64,000 nucleotides of DNA, taken from the NCBI GenBank assembly GCA_025642075.2, contig JAODUO010000473.1:256718-320717 (forward strand), in the 5' to 3' direction. Made by a program: the position numbers and the translations under genes. Shown one piece after another: positions 49,474 to 63,485 of the stretch. The stretch's first letter is position 1; the number at the start of each line of letters is the position of its first letter. The stretch is from Ridgeia piscesae (lineage: Eukaryota > Annelida > Polychaeta > Sabellida > Siboglinidae). The notes under the pieces are model-generated. The model did no database searches. It was given only the letters and a program-made list of their open reading frames with translations, and was not told the origin of the DNA.

Positions 49474-51562
49474 TTGGTATCCGAGAAGAACCGGTTCAGG
49501 CTACGACCGACGGACTTGGACAAGAATAAGTCGACGCCGAGAGTAACGGAGGTACATGTATATCTCAGCTGTTTTATCAAAAGTTATAATTGTTTCTCGA
49601 TATATACGTAGTTCTAATCACAACGCCTACACTTAAATACTGTTGATCTTTAGAAAATGCCAAAAGTACAACCTCAACGATAAAAACGCCATGTTAACAG
49701 GAACATGCATATTTGCGATTGGCCAAATGAATCGAAGAGAACATAACAAAAGTACCATATCATCGATCCCTAACCAGATAACTAGACCATAAGAAGGCAT
49801 ATCAGGATTCAGCGTAGAAGTCACAACTACATGAAGATGTTTATCAAACTGTTGTCAGCGTTTTATTAATTGGCCGAAATACGTATTACATTGTGGTTAC
49901 AGTGTTGTGGTCGTTTGAGGTCTATCATAGTTATTCAGCCTTTCTAACAGGTCGTCATCGCCAAACCGTCCTTTTTGTTGCAAGATGGTAGAAAATGGCC
50001 GATATCGACAAATGGTTTTTTTGTCGTTTTATTTTTTTGCTATTTTGATTGCAAAAGTGATTTTGTATTACAAAAAACAAACATAGGGCAAAATTGATCA
50101 AATTTCAAACGTTTGCGGAAATGCTTGATCTATGGGATGGCATGCAACAAAGGAAATGTAATTTCCTCGTAATGTCCTTGTCGTCTTGCAAGACTACATT
50201 GAGACGTTACCGGACATACCTTTGAACTATTCCGCCCTGAAGTTGACCAACGCATTCAAGCGTGCTTGTAGCGCCGTAGGGAAACAGATGGTGGGCAAAT
50301 ATCTACTGAACATAGCGCCGCTGATTCCGAGTCGAACCGACTGTGTACGGTGTTGCCGGGGTTCATGGAGACGGCCAGTCCGGCGACAGAGACGTCCGCG
50401 CGAGATGCCGCCGTGAAAGCCAAAATGGCCGAGAAGAATATATGCTGGGGTATCGAGTTCACGCACTGGCCGCAAGTTGCGAACGCGTGGAAGAACCGCG
50501 AAAGGCCGTCCGGGTGGCCATCGATCCAGGCCATCAACGAGGTGCTGGACGGCGGTTTCCACATGCTGCCGATCGGGGTGAGCGATAACAAGGAGCGGCG
50601 CCGGCTCGAGTGGCGCTACTCTTTCGGCGTGGCGGATAAGCTGCTCGCGAAGCACCACCTACCGTCGGTGGCGCGCAAGGTGTACATCTATCTGCGGCTG
50701 CTGCAGGTGCACTTCTTCAGCGACCCGCCGATGATACCGACGTACTTCATGCAGAACTTCTTCCTCTGGCTGCTCGACTCGTGGGACGACGACAAGCTGG
50801 CCGACGTCCTGCTGCTCGTCGAGCTGATAGAGGCGGTCAAACAGCGCGACATACGTCACTACTTCATACCGGAGGTGAACCTGCTCGTCGACCTGCCGCC
50901 GACGTTCGCCGGCATCATCTCGGCGAAGATCCTGCACGTGCGTCACAACCTCGTCGCATGCCTGCTCGCGATCGACGGTGCCGCTGTCGCTCGAGCAGTT
51001 CAACCGCAACCAGCGCGTCGGTCTACAGGCCCTCGTGCACGGCACACTCGAGGTGCTGGGTCGGATCTGCGAGCAGCTGTCGACCGAAGAGGATCCTCGC
51101 GTCGTTCTCCACCTGCGAGCGCAGCTCAACACGTTCGTCCGTGTCACGTACGACTTGTGGGGCGCACAGCACGGCCAGGGCGTGCACACAATGCTCGGCG
51201 GACACACGCTGCTCGAGTTCGTATTCGAGTCGCTCTTACTCAGTAGTCTGCCACCGCTACTCATCTGCAAAGCCCTGCATTTCCTGCAGGCAGATGCATA
51301 CTGCAGACAACTGTTCGAGTGCGACGGGCCGACAGTGTCGCCATCTAACGCGTACAAGCGGCTCGATAAGGGAAACCTAGCGGGCAACATTCGCTCCAAA
51401 CTTAGAGTGACGCTATCAATGCTGGAACTGATGGAGTCTGATCCAATCACTGATAACGTTGTATTGTATAGAGGAAAGAACGAAAACGTTAAATCTACCG
51501 ACATGGGATTAACTATGAGGTTTACTATAAACAATCCTGATGATATAAATACAACCCAATAA
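49474..51562 (+). pseudogene. Mab-21 gene copy D, last two exons, broken
   Basis: 49474-49551 matches exon 3 at equal length (Trp to Arg in KNWFRLRP). The last exon is about 50193-51562. Damage relative to the intact gene: acceptor region changed from TTGCAG|GAC to TTGCAAGAC; a 9-nt deletion after DY; a 1-nt deletion near 50328; in-frame losses of 15 nt (EKWPV) and 6 nt (ID); and an ~80-nt deletion near 50970 at a GAC repeat. The frame is broken at least twice. The first two exons are absent. High GC content is kept and the divergence looks modest, so the loss seems fairly recent. Confidence 0.88.
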
Positions 51563-53845
51563 ACCACGTGAATTGTCGTAACATTAATATCTGCATGATT
51601 AAGATATAGGTCAACAGCATAGGTATCATCGTGTAATAAAACATAAGGTTATTGCGCACACTCGTACACATATATGCATGCTCACACACGAACATTTTAT
51701 TTCCTTTCTACCATCGCTGACTGCATGCATGCGCATTCGCGATCTTTGTGTGCGTGTAAGGCGCTATCTAGAAAAAGTTGATTTTTTGCTAGTGATAATC
51801 ATAGTCACAGATCAACATCTACAATCACAATGTCAATCATCGCCAGTCGTCCTTGTGAAGTCTCTCTTCAGTTCGCTCAGATGAAGACCCTCGTAGAGAC
51901 ACTTCTTACCCCGGGGTAACACTCGACATGACATCGGGTTCATCAAAGTCAACTTTGGACACCCAGTCAGCAACATCCTGGATAAGTTCAATGTTCAGAC
52001 TTGCAAACTGTTTTGGACCCAATACACCGTTTTCAATGATTGTCAAAACCGTTCATTTTGTAAGTCACTGTGCGACGGCAACAAAATGTGGTACAACGTG
52101 ACAAATGCTTTAAAGCTAAAAACAATTTATCTGCCTGAGTTTGATTAACTGTATGTTATTGTAAATGTGTAGAAGTTTGATCGAATCCGTTGTAATGATT
52201 CAGAATAGTTATAATTTTATGGAAAAATCTGTGTGGGTTTTTGTTAAAACAATATTTCATATTGCATACGGTGAAATTGGGGACGACGAGTATAATATTA
52301 TACACTGTGACGAAGGAGGCCATTTTATGCTATGACAGCTAAGTAATCTATATCATTGTGACATTCACCTTACGGTGGCCCACGATAGGGACACCCCAGT
52401 CAGATCAATTGAACTCAGTGGACAACTTTCTGGGCTCTCAGCAAGTTGCTTCACGGCAAGATCCAAATATGTGTCAGGATACTAGTTACAGGCTAAGTCA
52501 AGCTCTTGGAGACTATGTCGCCACTACAACATAGCTCTAGATCAGAAACATTTGTCGTTGCAAATGTCACTATTCGTGGCCGTTCTCCATAGATACATGC
52601 TAAAGTAGTAATTCCATAGGTGCGAAATTGTATCAGGAAATGTACGAAATCCAGTTTCCCAATTGAAACCTAGGCATACATGTTAGGCAAACTTGCACCT
52701 AATAGCAGTAGTATCTTCGGGCATTACGTTAATTGTGAATGAAGTATTTGTCAGGTTTACAATTACAAAATTAAAACATATCCTAGCTAAATTACTTGTT
52801 GAGTATTCAACTTTCAGGATATACATGATGTTTGATTTAATAAATTGTGTTATTGCAGCCAACATCTTGAGTTGAAGAAATGCAGTTGATTTTCATGTCA
52901 AGGCACTGGGAATACAGTATTCAGTGAACACAGCATTTGAGGGCTGTAGCACTGAAATAGTAGATTCAAAATGGTGGCTGGTGGAATGAAACCACCATTT
53001 CCTCAGATAACAGTGCACAACCACCTTGGCTGAATTTATATTTAAATGGCGGCTCCCAAGAATTGGGAGCCCCAACACAACCACTCCAATTGAAATAACA
53101 TTTAAAATATTACATACTGTACTCGACGATTCTCCAATAAAATCAGTATACACCTACTCTGGATAGGAGTGTACGCATAGCCTCATAACGACCAACTGAA
53201 CTGCGGGAAATGTGTAGGTAACACAAGTCTGTGACAGGAATGGCAGCAAGGCACACGTATATTCAATAGACGCAAGCCATGGGAATTTTTCAGGATGCTG
53301 CAAATTCAGCCATGTTTGTATCATTTCAGTAAAAAGTAATCATTCCTAACTATGTGAAATTAAAGTAGCATAATCATTCAACTAAACTAACATCTTATCA
53401 GTTAAACGACCAGTTTCCCCTAATCATATTCTGTTTACTTTGGGTAACAACTTTGTCAAAAAACATTGAAAACAATGTGAATAATAATCGCATAATCTTA
53501 TAGGAGAATTTGCACTGAAATACCTGCTGAGGAAGTTATCCGTCACATTTCGGTTTGAAGTTCCTCCGCCCCATGCTATGCTCAATTCCTCCAACTCCGG
53601 GAAACCTCTGGACTCTTCCTAAAAGATGTCTTAGGTAAGATATCTTGGGCATATCAAAATTAGCCATGATGCGAGGCTGTTTTGCAGTCCGCAAAAGAGA
53701 GCAGACATACACTAATTAGACAGATGGACACTATAATTCATCATAATAACACCAACAGTTGCACATGCCTACTATTTGCCAGTAGAGGCTGTATATACAT
53801 TTTGCTTTTAGAATCTCACGAGCCATCAGGTATAATTTTCAAGTA

Positions 53846-54637
53846 AACTCTTTACTGCGCAGACCGTCCAAAACCGCCCAACCCATCGTACGCGCAGACC
53901 GTCCAAAACGGCCCAGTAAACTTACAGTTCGTGCGCCTTTCGTTTACCGCGATCACATCCTTCTTTTACATTAACCAGCCAGCTCAAACTGCTGATCTAA
54001 GCTGTATGTAGGTCACGGAAACATGTGCTGTCGCCATGTTGTGAAAAATTGTTTTCGTTTACGAATTAAGTGAGTTTATTTGGAAGGATATTGAAGTGCG
54101 TTCGTTTAGTTGACCTCCGACATTGTGCGGCATTTGGCGGATATTACTGAGATCATTTCTCGACGATTTAGAGTCGGATATCGATGTTTGCAACGTGGAT
54201 AATGTCGACAACGAACACAGAGACCCTGTTTACTTTAACTGTTATCGTCCATCTACGTTGTTTGTGCGACTTTTCGTTGTTGAGATACGAAGAAGATGAC
54301 CCATCGGCGGCATGTTCATTTCGCCGATATGCAGCCATTTTGTTGATTGGATCACCGTCTGTACTTCGTTTGGTTGATTTATTTTAGGGTATTTTATTAA
54401 TATGCACTATGGTCACACTGCTTCTGATAAGGGAGCATCTATTTGTGAAAGGAGTCTGCTATCCTTCGTTATTCGAGTGTTGATTTTACATACGAAAAAA
54501 ACATTCCATTCGGCAATATGATCGGTAAACGATAGTCATTTTGTAAATGATGGCATCATTTTTGTCTTCCGTCGCATTGGCGTTGTTTACAAAGCATTTA
54601 TAATTTGAAAACTAACCGTCAATATTGGATAAATCAA
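53846..54637. other. Insert in copy D intron, left part, no gene seen
   Basis: Sequence with no match to the corresponding intron in copy A. CGCAGACCGTCCAAAACNGC occurs twice near 53860 and 53895. No coding exon is recognised; a 67-codon frame at 54184 matches nothing I know. Confidence 0.4.
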
Positions 54638-55725
54638 TGTTTTACTAGGGTGTCATTCCGTGTGAACGCAACCAATGGGGTTGTTGTCATCTCTTAGACT
54701 TAGATTTTTGAATAGATCAGTATGGTGAGAACCTTTGGTAAGGTTAGCTAGAATCCAAAACGTGAGCCTTCTAGCTTAAATAGTTTTCACGTTACGGGAG
54801 TAATTTGGGACTTAGACGTTTTTCGACAGCTTGTTAAAATAAATAATTTTATTCACAATTAACTAGTCAATATCTTCTGCACTTTTTAACCTGCGTCTAT
54901 AACATTGTGTGGAGTTGTTCTCTATAATATAAAGATTACATAACTACAATTAGAAAATACAGTGTATGGTTAATGTGTAGCAAGTGCATAAACATCAAGA
55001 TTTATTCAAAATATCACTGGCGGGAGGGATTTTAGACCCTGATTGTGAGCAAAATACACACATCTTAGACCCAAATTGTACATAATTGGTACCAAAACAT
55101 AAATATGTGCAAATCTGATAAATATCGCAGGTCTGGCTGCCTTAATTATGAATCTATACATGTGCAAAGATGGTACTTTATTATATTTCTTTTAAAATGA
55201 CCAACTTCCGACCCAAAAGTTCGATGAGGCGTAGCTTGTATTATCACAAAACGTTTTCTTGGTGTTAGTTCATTTCTATAACTCAAATAACTAGTAAGTC
55301 CCAATATTCTTCCGAGCTTCCTTTACCACAAAAATGGCGTTCTTCTGGATGCCCAAATAATTAATTAATTGTTTTATTATATACGAGAGGGTTTTCAGAT
55401 ATTGATTGCAAGCTACATATTGATGGTTCAATTAACTGTTGTGTCTATTTGATATATATGCATAATATTGTGTATTATCAAAGCAAATATGGCATGCCTG
55501 ACTCTTAATTATGAATCTGTACATACCCAAATATCATATTTTTATATATACTGGTTTATGCCTGGTAAAAGTTTGATAACAATACCTTCTAATCTACATT
55601 GACCTTTTAGGGTCGGAAGTTTTCTCATTTTAATGAAATATAAAATATATGATATTTGGGTATGTGTAGATTCATAATTAAGACAGTCAGGGATGCCATA
55701 TTTGCTTTGATAATACACAATATTA

Positions 55726-55792
<67 letters not shown>

Positions 55793-56528
55793 ACACAACA
55801 GTTAATTGAACCATCAATATTTAGCTTGCAATCAATGTCTGAAAACCCTCTCGTATATAACAGATTTTGTAAATTAAATTTGGGGCATCCAGACGTATGC
55901 CATTTTTGTGGTAAAGGAAGCTCGGAAGGATATTGGGACTTACTAGTTATTTGAGTTATAGAAATGAACTAACACCTAAAACAAAATGTGTGATAATACA
56001 AGCTACGCCTCATCGACCTTTTTGGGTCGGAAGTTGGTAATTTTTTAAGAAATATAATAGCGTACCATACCATGTACAATTTGGGTCTAAGGTATGTGTA
56101 TTTTGCTCACAATCAAGGTCTAAAAACCCTCCCGCGAGTGATATTTTGAATAAATCATGATGTTTATCGACTTGCTGCACATTAACCATACACTATATTT
56201 ATGTTCAAATTGTAGTTATGTAATCTTTATATTATAGAGAACAACTCCACACAATGTTATTTACACAGGCTAAAAAGTGCAGAAGATATTGACTAGTGAA
56301 ATGTGAATACAATTATTTATTTTTAACAAGCTGTCGACAAATGTCTAAGTCTCAAATTTAAAACTATTGTAACTTGAAAACTATTTAAGCTAGAACGCTC
56401 AAATGTTGGATTCTTGCTAATCTGACCAAAGGCTCCCACCAAGCTGATCTATTCAGAAATCTAAGAGATGACAGCAACCAATATCTGGAATTTTTGTTGC
56501 GTTCACTCGGAATGACCCTAGGATAAAA
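54638..56528. mobile_element. 1.9-kb foldback element
   Basis: Two arms of about 900 bp are inverted copies over their whole length. The ends read CTAGGGTGTCATTCCGTGTG and the complement of CACTCGGAATGACCCTAG. Internal matches include GTATTTTGCTCACAATCA near 56100 against its complement near 55060. The centre is near 55540-55600, and a (TA)n run has grown in the right arm (55730-55789). It has no coding potential. It lies in the 3-kb insert of copy D; copy A lacks it. Confidence 0.85.
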
Positions 56529-56870
56529 CTAATATACCTGGCTACATTAATTCCACAGGATCACGGTTGTGTGTTCTAATTTTTTTTAATGTGTAGCATG
56601 ATGAAGTTGCTTATTTATTTTGTCATCATAATTGTTAAAGTTTGCTTCAAGATCTGAAATGTAACTGATTGCAGCATATACATTTTAATAACACATTTTA
56701 TTCACACAATCATTCCATGTACAGTGCAATTAATTTCATATATTTCCATGCACCGGTTGTCGAGTTATTAGAATTTTAATGCAAGCAACATGTAGCGTAA
56801 TTCACAGATGGCTGCCATCTTAAAATTGTCTGCCCACAACAGGGTGTAAAATAAGAAGGCTGTCTACCCA
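56529..56870. other. Insert in copy D intron, right part, no gene seen
   Basis: AT-rich sequence between the foldback element and the point where similarity to FBXL6 resumes (about 56875). Nothing recognised. Confidence 0.4.
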
Positions 56871-57577
56871 ATAAAGAGTTAGACAATGGTGAATAAAGCT
56901 TTATTATTATCATTACATGTTACTAAGGACATCCTATAACCTAGACAAACTAATCCATACCATGTTCTTTGCGGGTGCTTCAGCAGCCATTGCCACTTTG
57001 GAGTTTGCAAACCGAATCACTCGCATGTGTTGGAATCCACTCTGCATTGCTGGAATGTTTAGCATGAAAATGTCCATTGAAAAGCGAGCATTGAAGACTT
57101 CAAGGACTTCCAAATTTGGACAGCTCTCGTGTGGAGGAAAAACTTTGTTTAAACATTTAGAAACATTGGCCATATGTAAACAGCTGACAGTTCATTACTC
57201 ACACATGTGTTGCCATCTATTGGATATTTTGTATTTTTATAGGGCTTATGTAGTGTTTTATGAGTCAACAGTTAAAACCATTGGAAAACTAAAGGGTTAA
57301 AGCAAATAACTGTTCCATTAGACTAATTAAAATTTCCTGTGAATATTATGTAATTGGTAATGCAATAAGTCTAACTTTTTTGCAATAGTGACTACATTAA
57401 TTAACAACTACAAATATGTGTGCACATTTCCAAAACCTTTTCCCCATAATTTGCACAGTTATACACAAATGAATCTGCAACACAATAAAACTCTACAGTA
57501 ATGTTGAATAAAACCTTACAAATATGTGAATTTAGCCAGTAGGAAATTACATGTTCATTGGAAATGACAAAGCCGTC

Positions 57578-57850
57578 GCAGTGAAACGGTGAAAAGTTGG
57601 GAAATGGTACAAAGTTGGCACACCGACTTAGTAAACGCTTGACAAGGTTATCACGTCGAAACAGAAAAAATATTCTACTTTACTACAAGTTACAAGACGA
57701 AATTAGTTAAATATGTGAAAACACAACCTGTCTAACGCAATGAAACGGTGAAACGTTATGAAATGCTACGTAGTTAGCACACCGACTCATCCGAATAAGA
57801 AAAGGTTGTCGCGTCGAAACTTTAAACGGAACCAGTTTTTAACGTTATGA
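57578..57850. repeat. 159-bp tandem duplication next to copy D
   Basis: A GTGAAACGGTGAAA phrase and a GCACACCGACT phrase recur with 159-bp spacing (57578 and 57737), followed each time by GTCGAAAC. It begins directly outside the copy D boundary at about 57558. Confidence 0.65.
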
Positions 57851-58393
57851 CTATGCCATGGTCGAAGGTCTAATTGTGCACGAAATTGTGTTATAGTCCT
57901 GATCTGCCCTGCTGTTTTTACGGAAGTTGTGTTTTGGACGTGGTAGGAAGCATCATTTTAACGGAAGTTATGGTGTGCGCATGACATAAAACTGTCCTAG
58001 CCTCGTGTGTATAAGTACAAATGTAATGTTTTGTTTTAGGAGAATAAAGCATTCCTTACGAGGATAGACTACGAAAGTTGTCACGTGACATCATGGGTGA
58101 TGGAATGACAAAGAAGTTAATAATTATTTGTGTAATAAGCTCGGGTGACAATACATGACGCAACTGGTTATAACAGGAGAAACAACAAGCAATACGGTTT
58201 GCACATTTTTATTCAAGTAAACAAAATAATACTTTTAGAAAGTACCGTGGCAAGCCGATCTCGTCGACATGTCGCGTTTGAACCGATATATCACAGGCTT
58301 GTGTAGAGTATACGTGTCTTGTTCCGACACCGTTGCTTAACCTCTTTCCGCAAACGATCGATACCCCCAAAACCTCCAGTTTGTTTAGTGTCG

Positions 58394-58438
<45 letters not shown>

Positions 58439-59399
58439 GACAAGAAGGATACAATACATACGTTAGTCAGATGTATGTCATGTTTGTTTAGTTGATGTCC
58501 CACGTCTTCGGTCTTATTATGAACTCAACTATTATTGACCTAGGGCCTATCTAAGCAACCACATGCACAAACACTCAAGGCGTAGTGCAGTGTGTACTGA
58601 ACATTTTAAAATGTGGATACAATTTCAAATTGACATCTCAATTCATAACTGCTGATAATAACTTGCAATGTAAGTCATGGCCAATCACTCCATCGTAACT
58701 GCTGATAATATCTCGCAACGTAAGTCACGGGCAGTTACTGATAAAAATAAGTGTTATTGAATGGCTCTTCTGCTCATAAAGCCCACCAGAGTGTTGCAAG
58801 CCAGGAACACTAGATCCACCACTGCAGCATACATAGATGCCTGCAGACTGCTACCAAAATACACCCGTGTCAGAGTCAGAGTGGTGGGAAAGGAAGGCAG
58901 TAGAGCTGCAGAGACCTGTTGACAGAAACGTCAAGAAGGTATCAAGCGGGCCGAGACATCAGATCGTAAGAAGGTTAGTATGATGTAGGCCTACTTTGTT
59001 TTCTGAGATATGACGTTATATATTTAATTGCGTTTTTACATACATATATGCAGTAACGTTTTTTTGTAGTTTATCGATTGACGATGACTCGATCATCGAT
59101 GGCGATGTCCCTCGATGACTGCTAATCTGTTTTGATGGTATCACGCCCACGTGTGTAAAGACTAAAATATACTTGAACTTGAACCGAATGACACGTACTT
59201 CGCATGGGCGATAATACGTCAACGGAGTGGACCGTGGCCTGCATGGGATTGTCGTTGGCATTGCTTCGTAAATTCGGTAATCGAATCACAGTCATAGATA
59301 TTTATTTCCATCGATGTGAATGTAGGCTATATCAGCTAGAGTATCTTCATAAGCCCTTGCCCTTGGCTTAGGTATAATAATATTAAAGTTTATTCTCTT
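57851..59399. other. No recognised gene; minor repeats
   Basis: Contains a (TA)n run at 58395-58433 and a 50-bp tandem duplication starting at 58646 and 58696 (TAACTGCTGATAATA, then CTTGCAATGTAAGTCA). No coding exon is recognised. Confidence 0.4.
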
Positions 59400-60060
59400 G
59401 CAGCTATCCTTTGGTAAAAAAAACTTTACATTTTCTATACAATATTCTATAGGATTTTTGCTTATAGTTTTCTATAGGATTTTTGCCAATAGTTTTTTTT
59501 ATAGAATATTCTATACAATATTTGCATATAGTTTTCTATAGCCTTTTTTGTAGTTTTCTATAGAATCCTCTATAGGATTTTTGCTTATATATTCTATAGG
59601 ATTTTTGCCAATAGTTTTCTATAGAATACTGGTGTAGTTTTCTATAGAATATTCTACAGGATTTTTGCCAATAGTTTTCTATAGGAATTTTGCCAGTAGT
59701 TTTCTATAGAATATTCTAAAGGATATTTGCCAATAGTTTTCTATAGAATATTCAATAGGAATTTTGCCAGTTGTTTTCTATAGAATATTCTAAAGGATAT
59801 TTGCCAATAGTTTTCTATAGAATATTCTATAAGATTTTGTGTAGTTTTCTATAGGGAGGCTTTTTTGCGTGCAAATATCCTATAGAATATTCTTTAGAAA
59901 ATCTAAAGTTTCTTTGCCATGGCTCAGCTGTTTATAGTTTTCTGTAGAAGACTATAGAACATTCTATAGGATTTTTGCATAATTTAGTTTTCTGTAGAAT
60001 ATTATATAGTATTCTACGTATGTTTTCTATAGATTATTCTATAGTATTTTGCGTATATAG
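59400..60060. repeat. CTATAG satellite, opposite orientation to 1-620
   Basis: Degenerate units of about 35-40 bp built on AGTTTTCTATAGAATATTCT then ATAGGATTTTTGCCAAT. The core is the complement of the phrase at 1-620. Confidence 0.85.
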
Positions 60061-60113
60061 GCCCCCTCCCCTCCCTCTCCTCCCTCCTCCCCTTCTCCCC
60101 TCCTCCGTCCCTT
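60061..60113. repeat. Pyrimidine mirror-like tract
   Basis: More than 50 bases of C and T only (CCCCTCCCCTCCCTC and so on), with one G. The complementary strand has G runs of three to five. Confidence 0.85.
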
Positions 60114-60153
60114 GAGATGACCCGCACATACTAGTTACACTCGTGTCGTAATT

Positions 60154-60632
60154 TTGCTTGTGCTAGTGTCCAAGGTTCTTTTCTCAACAGCCGATTCTGC
60201 GGACAATACATACACTCAGAAGTATATGAGACAGTATGTATTCTGCTGGATCATCGGGATCATCTTGATCACCATTTTTGCCTGCCAATGTTTGTCCAGT
60301 AGTAGTGGTTTGGAGCAAACTGGCCCGGAAAACAATCGCCGGCTCTGTCAAGTCGTGTAAGTCAGATCGTCTCTCTGACAGGATGTCCGATGCTCGCTCT
60401 GACAAGACGGAAAGACGGGTCGCTCCGATCGTTTCTCTGACGGGTGCGTCCGATATTCGCCCTGACAAAGCTGGTCGCTCTGATACTCGCGCTGACACAA
60501 CGACTAGCTACAAACGCTACTCGAGCCACCATTCGACGAAAAGCTCCGGAAAGAGAAGTAGTTGAAAGGAAAGAAAGTTCAGTAACGCGAAGCGAGCACA
60601 GTGGCGAAAAATGTTCTCAACGCTCTCGTTGA
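60154..60632 (+). other. Uncertain ORF region rich in Ser-Asp-Arg
   Basis: Two overlapping frames. One (60154-60360) has a hydrophobic span (VFCWIIGIILITIFACQC). The other (60278-60565) has repeated SDR/SDK phrases (SDRLSDRMSDARSDKTERR) from a short imperfect DNA repeat around GCTCGCTCTGACAAG. I recognise neither. It could be an exon, or simply a local repeat that happens to stay open. Confidence 0.25.
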
Positions 60633-61199
60633 GCCTTGGCATATCAGCACTCGCGCCTTTGGAGAAACATTATAACTAACTGGACGGCCATTATCATTAC
60701 AGTTATTGTAGGAATTATATCAAGCACGAAGGAATGCACATTACTACTACACATCAGTAACTGATTATAATTGTGTTTCATTTAATATACTTTTTGTTCT
60801 CCAACAGTCAGTGTTACTCGTCAGATTTCCTTAGAGCGACCCACTTCCCTTGTCCTTCTGGCATGTTATGGTCGCCAGGTAACGGTTGTCGTCAATAAGC
60901 TGACACACAACTGACATTCACCATTGAAAGGAAGTATATCAGCTTTTCATGTCGCGCGTACGTGCGATGTCCCAGTTCCTTTACAATATATCTAGATTGT
61001 ATTCTTGTAGTATAATAAAGACACTTTTTGTGTAATGAATTCGTTATCATTTGCGTAACTCACGGAGGAATCGCGATTAACCAAACGTTAGTGGATAGGT
61101 ACGTTATGTACCGGGTCACTAATATTCTTTTTCTCACATTACTATATAAAATCGTTGCTGGACAACGGCAAGACTGACGGAATGATCTTGGCTGTATTG
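60633..61199. other. No recognised gene
   Basis: Ordinary AT-rich sequence with no supportable feature. The left end of the 61-kb hAT-type copy may be here but I cannot place it. Confidence 0.4.
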
Positions 61200-62055
61200 T
61201 GACAATTTATGCAGCAATAAGTGAGTGGTCCAAAAGAATGGCAATCCACACGAATCCCTGTAAAATGAATAACGTTATGGCAACCTCGCTTATTGAACAT
61301 AGATGCCAGCTCAACGGAAAGATGCATAGAAGTCGTCAACGCAAGAATCTACGCAAAAGTGACACAGTACTACAGAGACACGAACCGGTAGGACTTCCCT
61401 ATATAATATCAACTTAATACCGGCCATCATATTCACCACGCTATGTCTCTCAAACCTAAAGACAAGGAACATGTCAAATACCAGCACTTAGTGACTTTGA
61501 TGGAACAGTAATTAAACATCCGTACGCGTACGTTAACATGGTTGATAGGGTGCTGGCATTCATCCAGAAACTCCACAACGTCTAACGTTGGTGCTTATTA
61601 AAATACATATATTCACGATAGGAAGTTCCAACTGCACAATAACAAATCAACTAGATAAATAATTATTGCTCTGCTCACGATGTGCAATTTGACTTTAAAC
61701 AAGTAACCGGGCAACTATTATTTATGTTGATACAGCTGTATACTAATAGCCATCTCGCACATTACAAATGGTGACGTTTTCGTTGGCATGTCACATTTTG
61801 GTTTGCAGCAAGATGGATGGTTATCGCCTACGATAGAATTAGAGGATCCTCCATTTCAAGTAACTTAATCCTATTTGGATGATGACAAATTGACCTGTCC
61901 AAAGGGTAAGACGGGAAAGGACAGTCCTTCACATACATACGTATATCCTCTATACTTTACGTTACTCGACGAATCATGCAGCCAATCATTGTTCTTCAAT
62001 TCCCTACCTTCCTAACTTTCCGGGATTGGGGGTCTTAGCCACACTGCCCCCTGGC
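61200..62055. mobile_element. Second, partial hAT-type copy without the LINE insertion
   Basis: Aligns in the same orientation with about 26330-27560 of the first element: CCGGCCA blocks (61424 against 26468), TTCACGATAG-AA (61613 against 26638), GTAACCGGGCAACTATTATT (61706 against 27252), and the right end GCCCCCTGGCTACACCTCTG at 62036-62055. The 0.5-kb LINE block of the first copy is missing. The left end is not found. Confidence 0.65.
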
Positions 62056-62247
62056 TACACCTCTGATTTCGACATCTCTGGGAAGAATCCAGCCACGTTT
62101 ACCCATCTAGTAAGTAAGTAAATAATTAACTCTTATTTCACAACGCAACAAGTACCAGAATAAAACTAAAGTACGTTTTGTATGGATGTCACATGGTTAA
62201 AACCGGCTTCCAGTGACACCATCATATTTTAAGATAACCATCATTAC

Positions 62248-63485
<1,238 letters not shown>

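Larger units (their letters stand above)
51833..57128 (-). pseudogene. FBXL6 partial copy D, last five exons
   Basis: Inverted copy of the 3' half of FBXL6. ESCPN exon 57128-56961 (168 nt, same length; acceptor AG changed to AC). EESRG exon 53618-53524 (95 nt, open). ILK exon 53297-53158 (140 nt; a 23-nt deletion shifts the frame; donor-side base changed). WRHSL exon 52523-52369 (155 nt; CAG changed to an in-frame TAG). Last exon 51977-51833 (145 nt, open to the usual stop). Similarity reaches about 57558, just short of the sixth coding exon. A 3-kb insert fills the intron at 53846-56870. Confidence 0.88.

Noticed and set aside
46820..57558. Copy D as a second haplotype of copy A left in the assembly
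   Set aside because: D is inverted, lies in the same contig, and carries several disabling changes plus a 3-kb insert, so a true paralog is more likely. Read depth could still overturn this.
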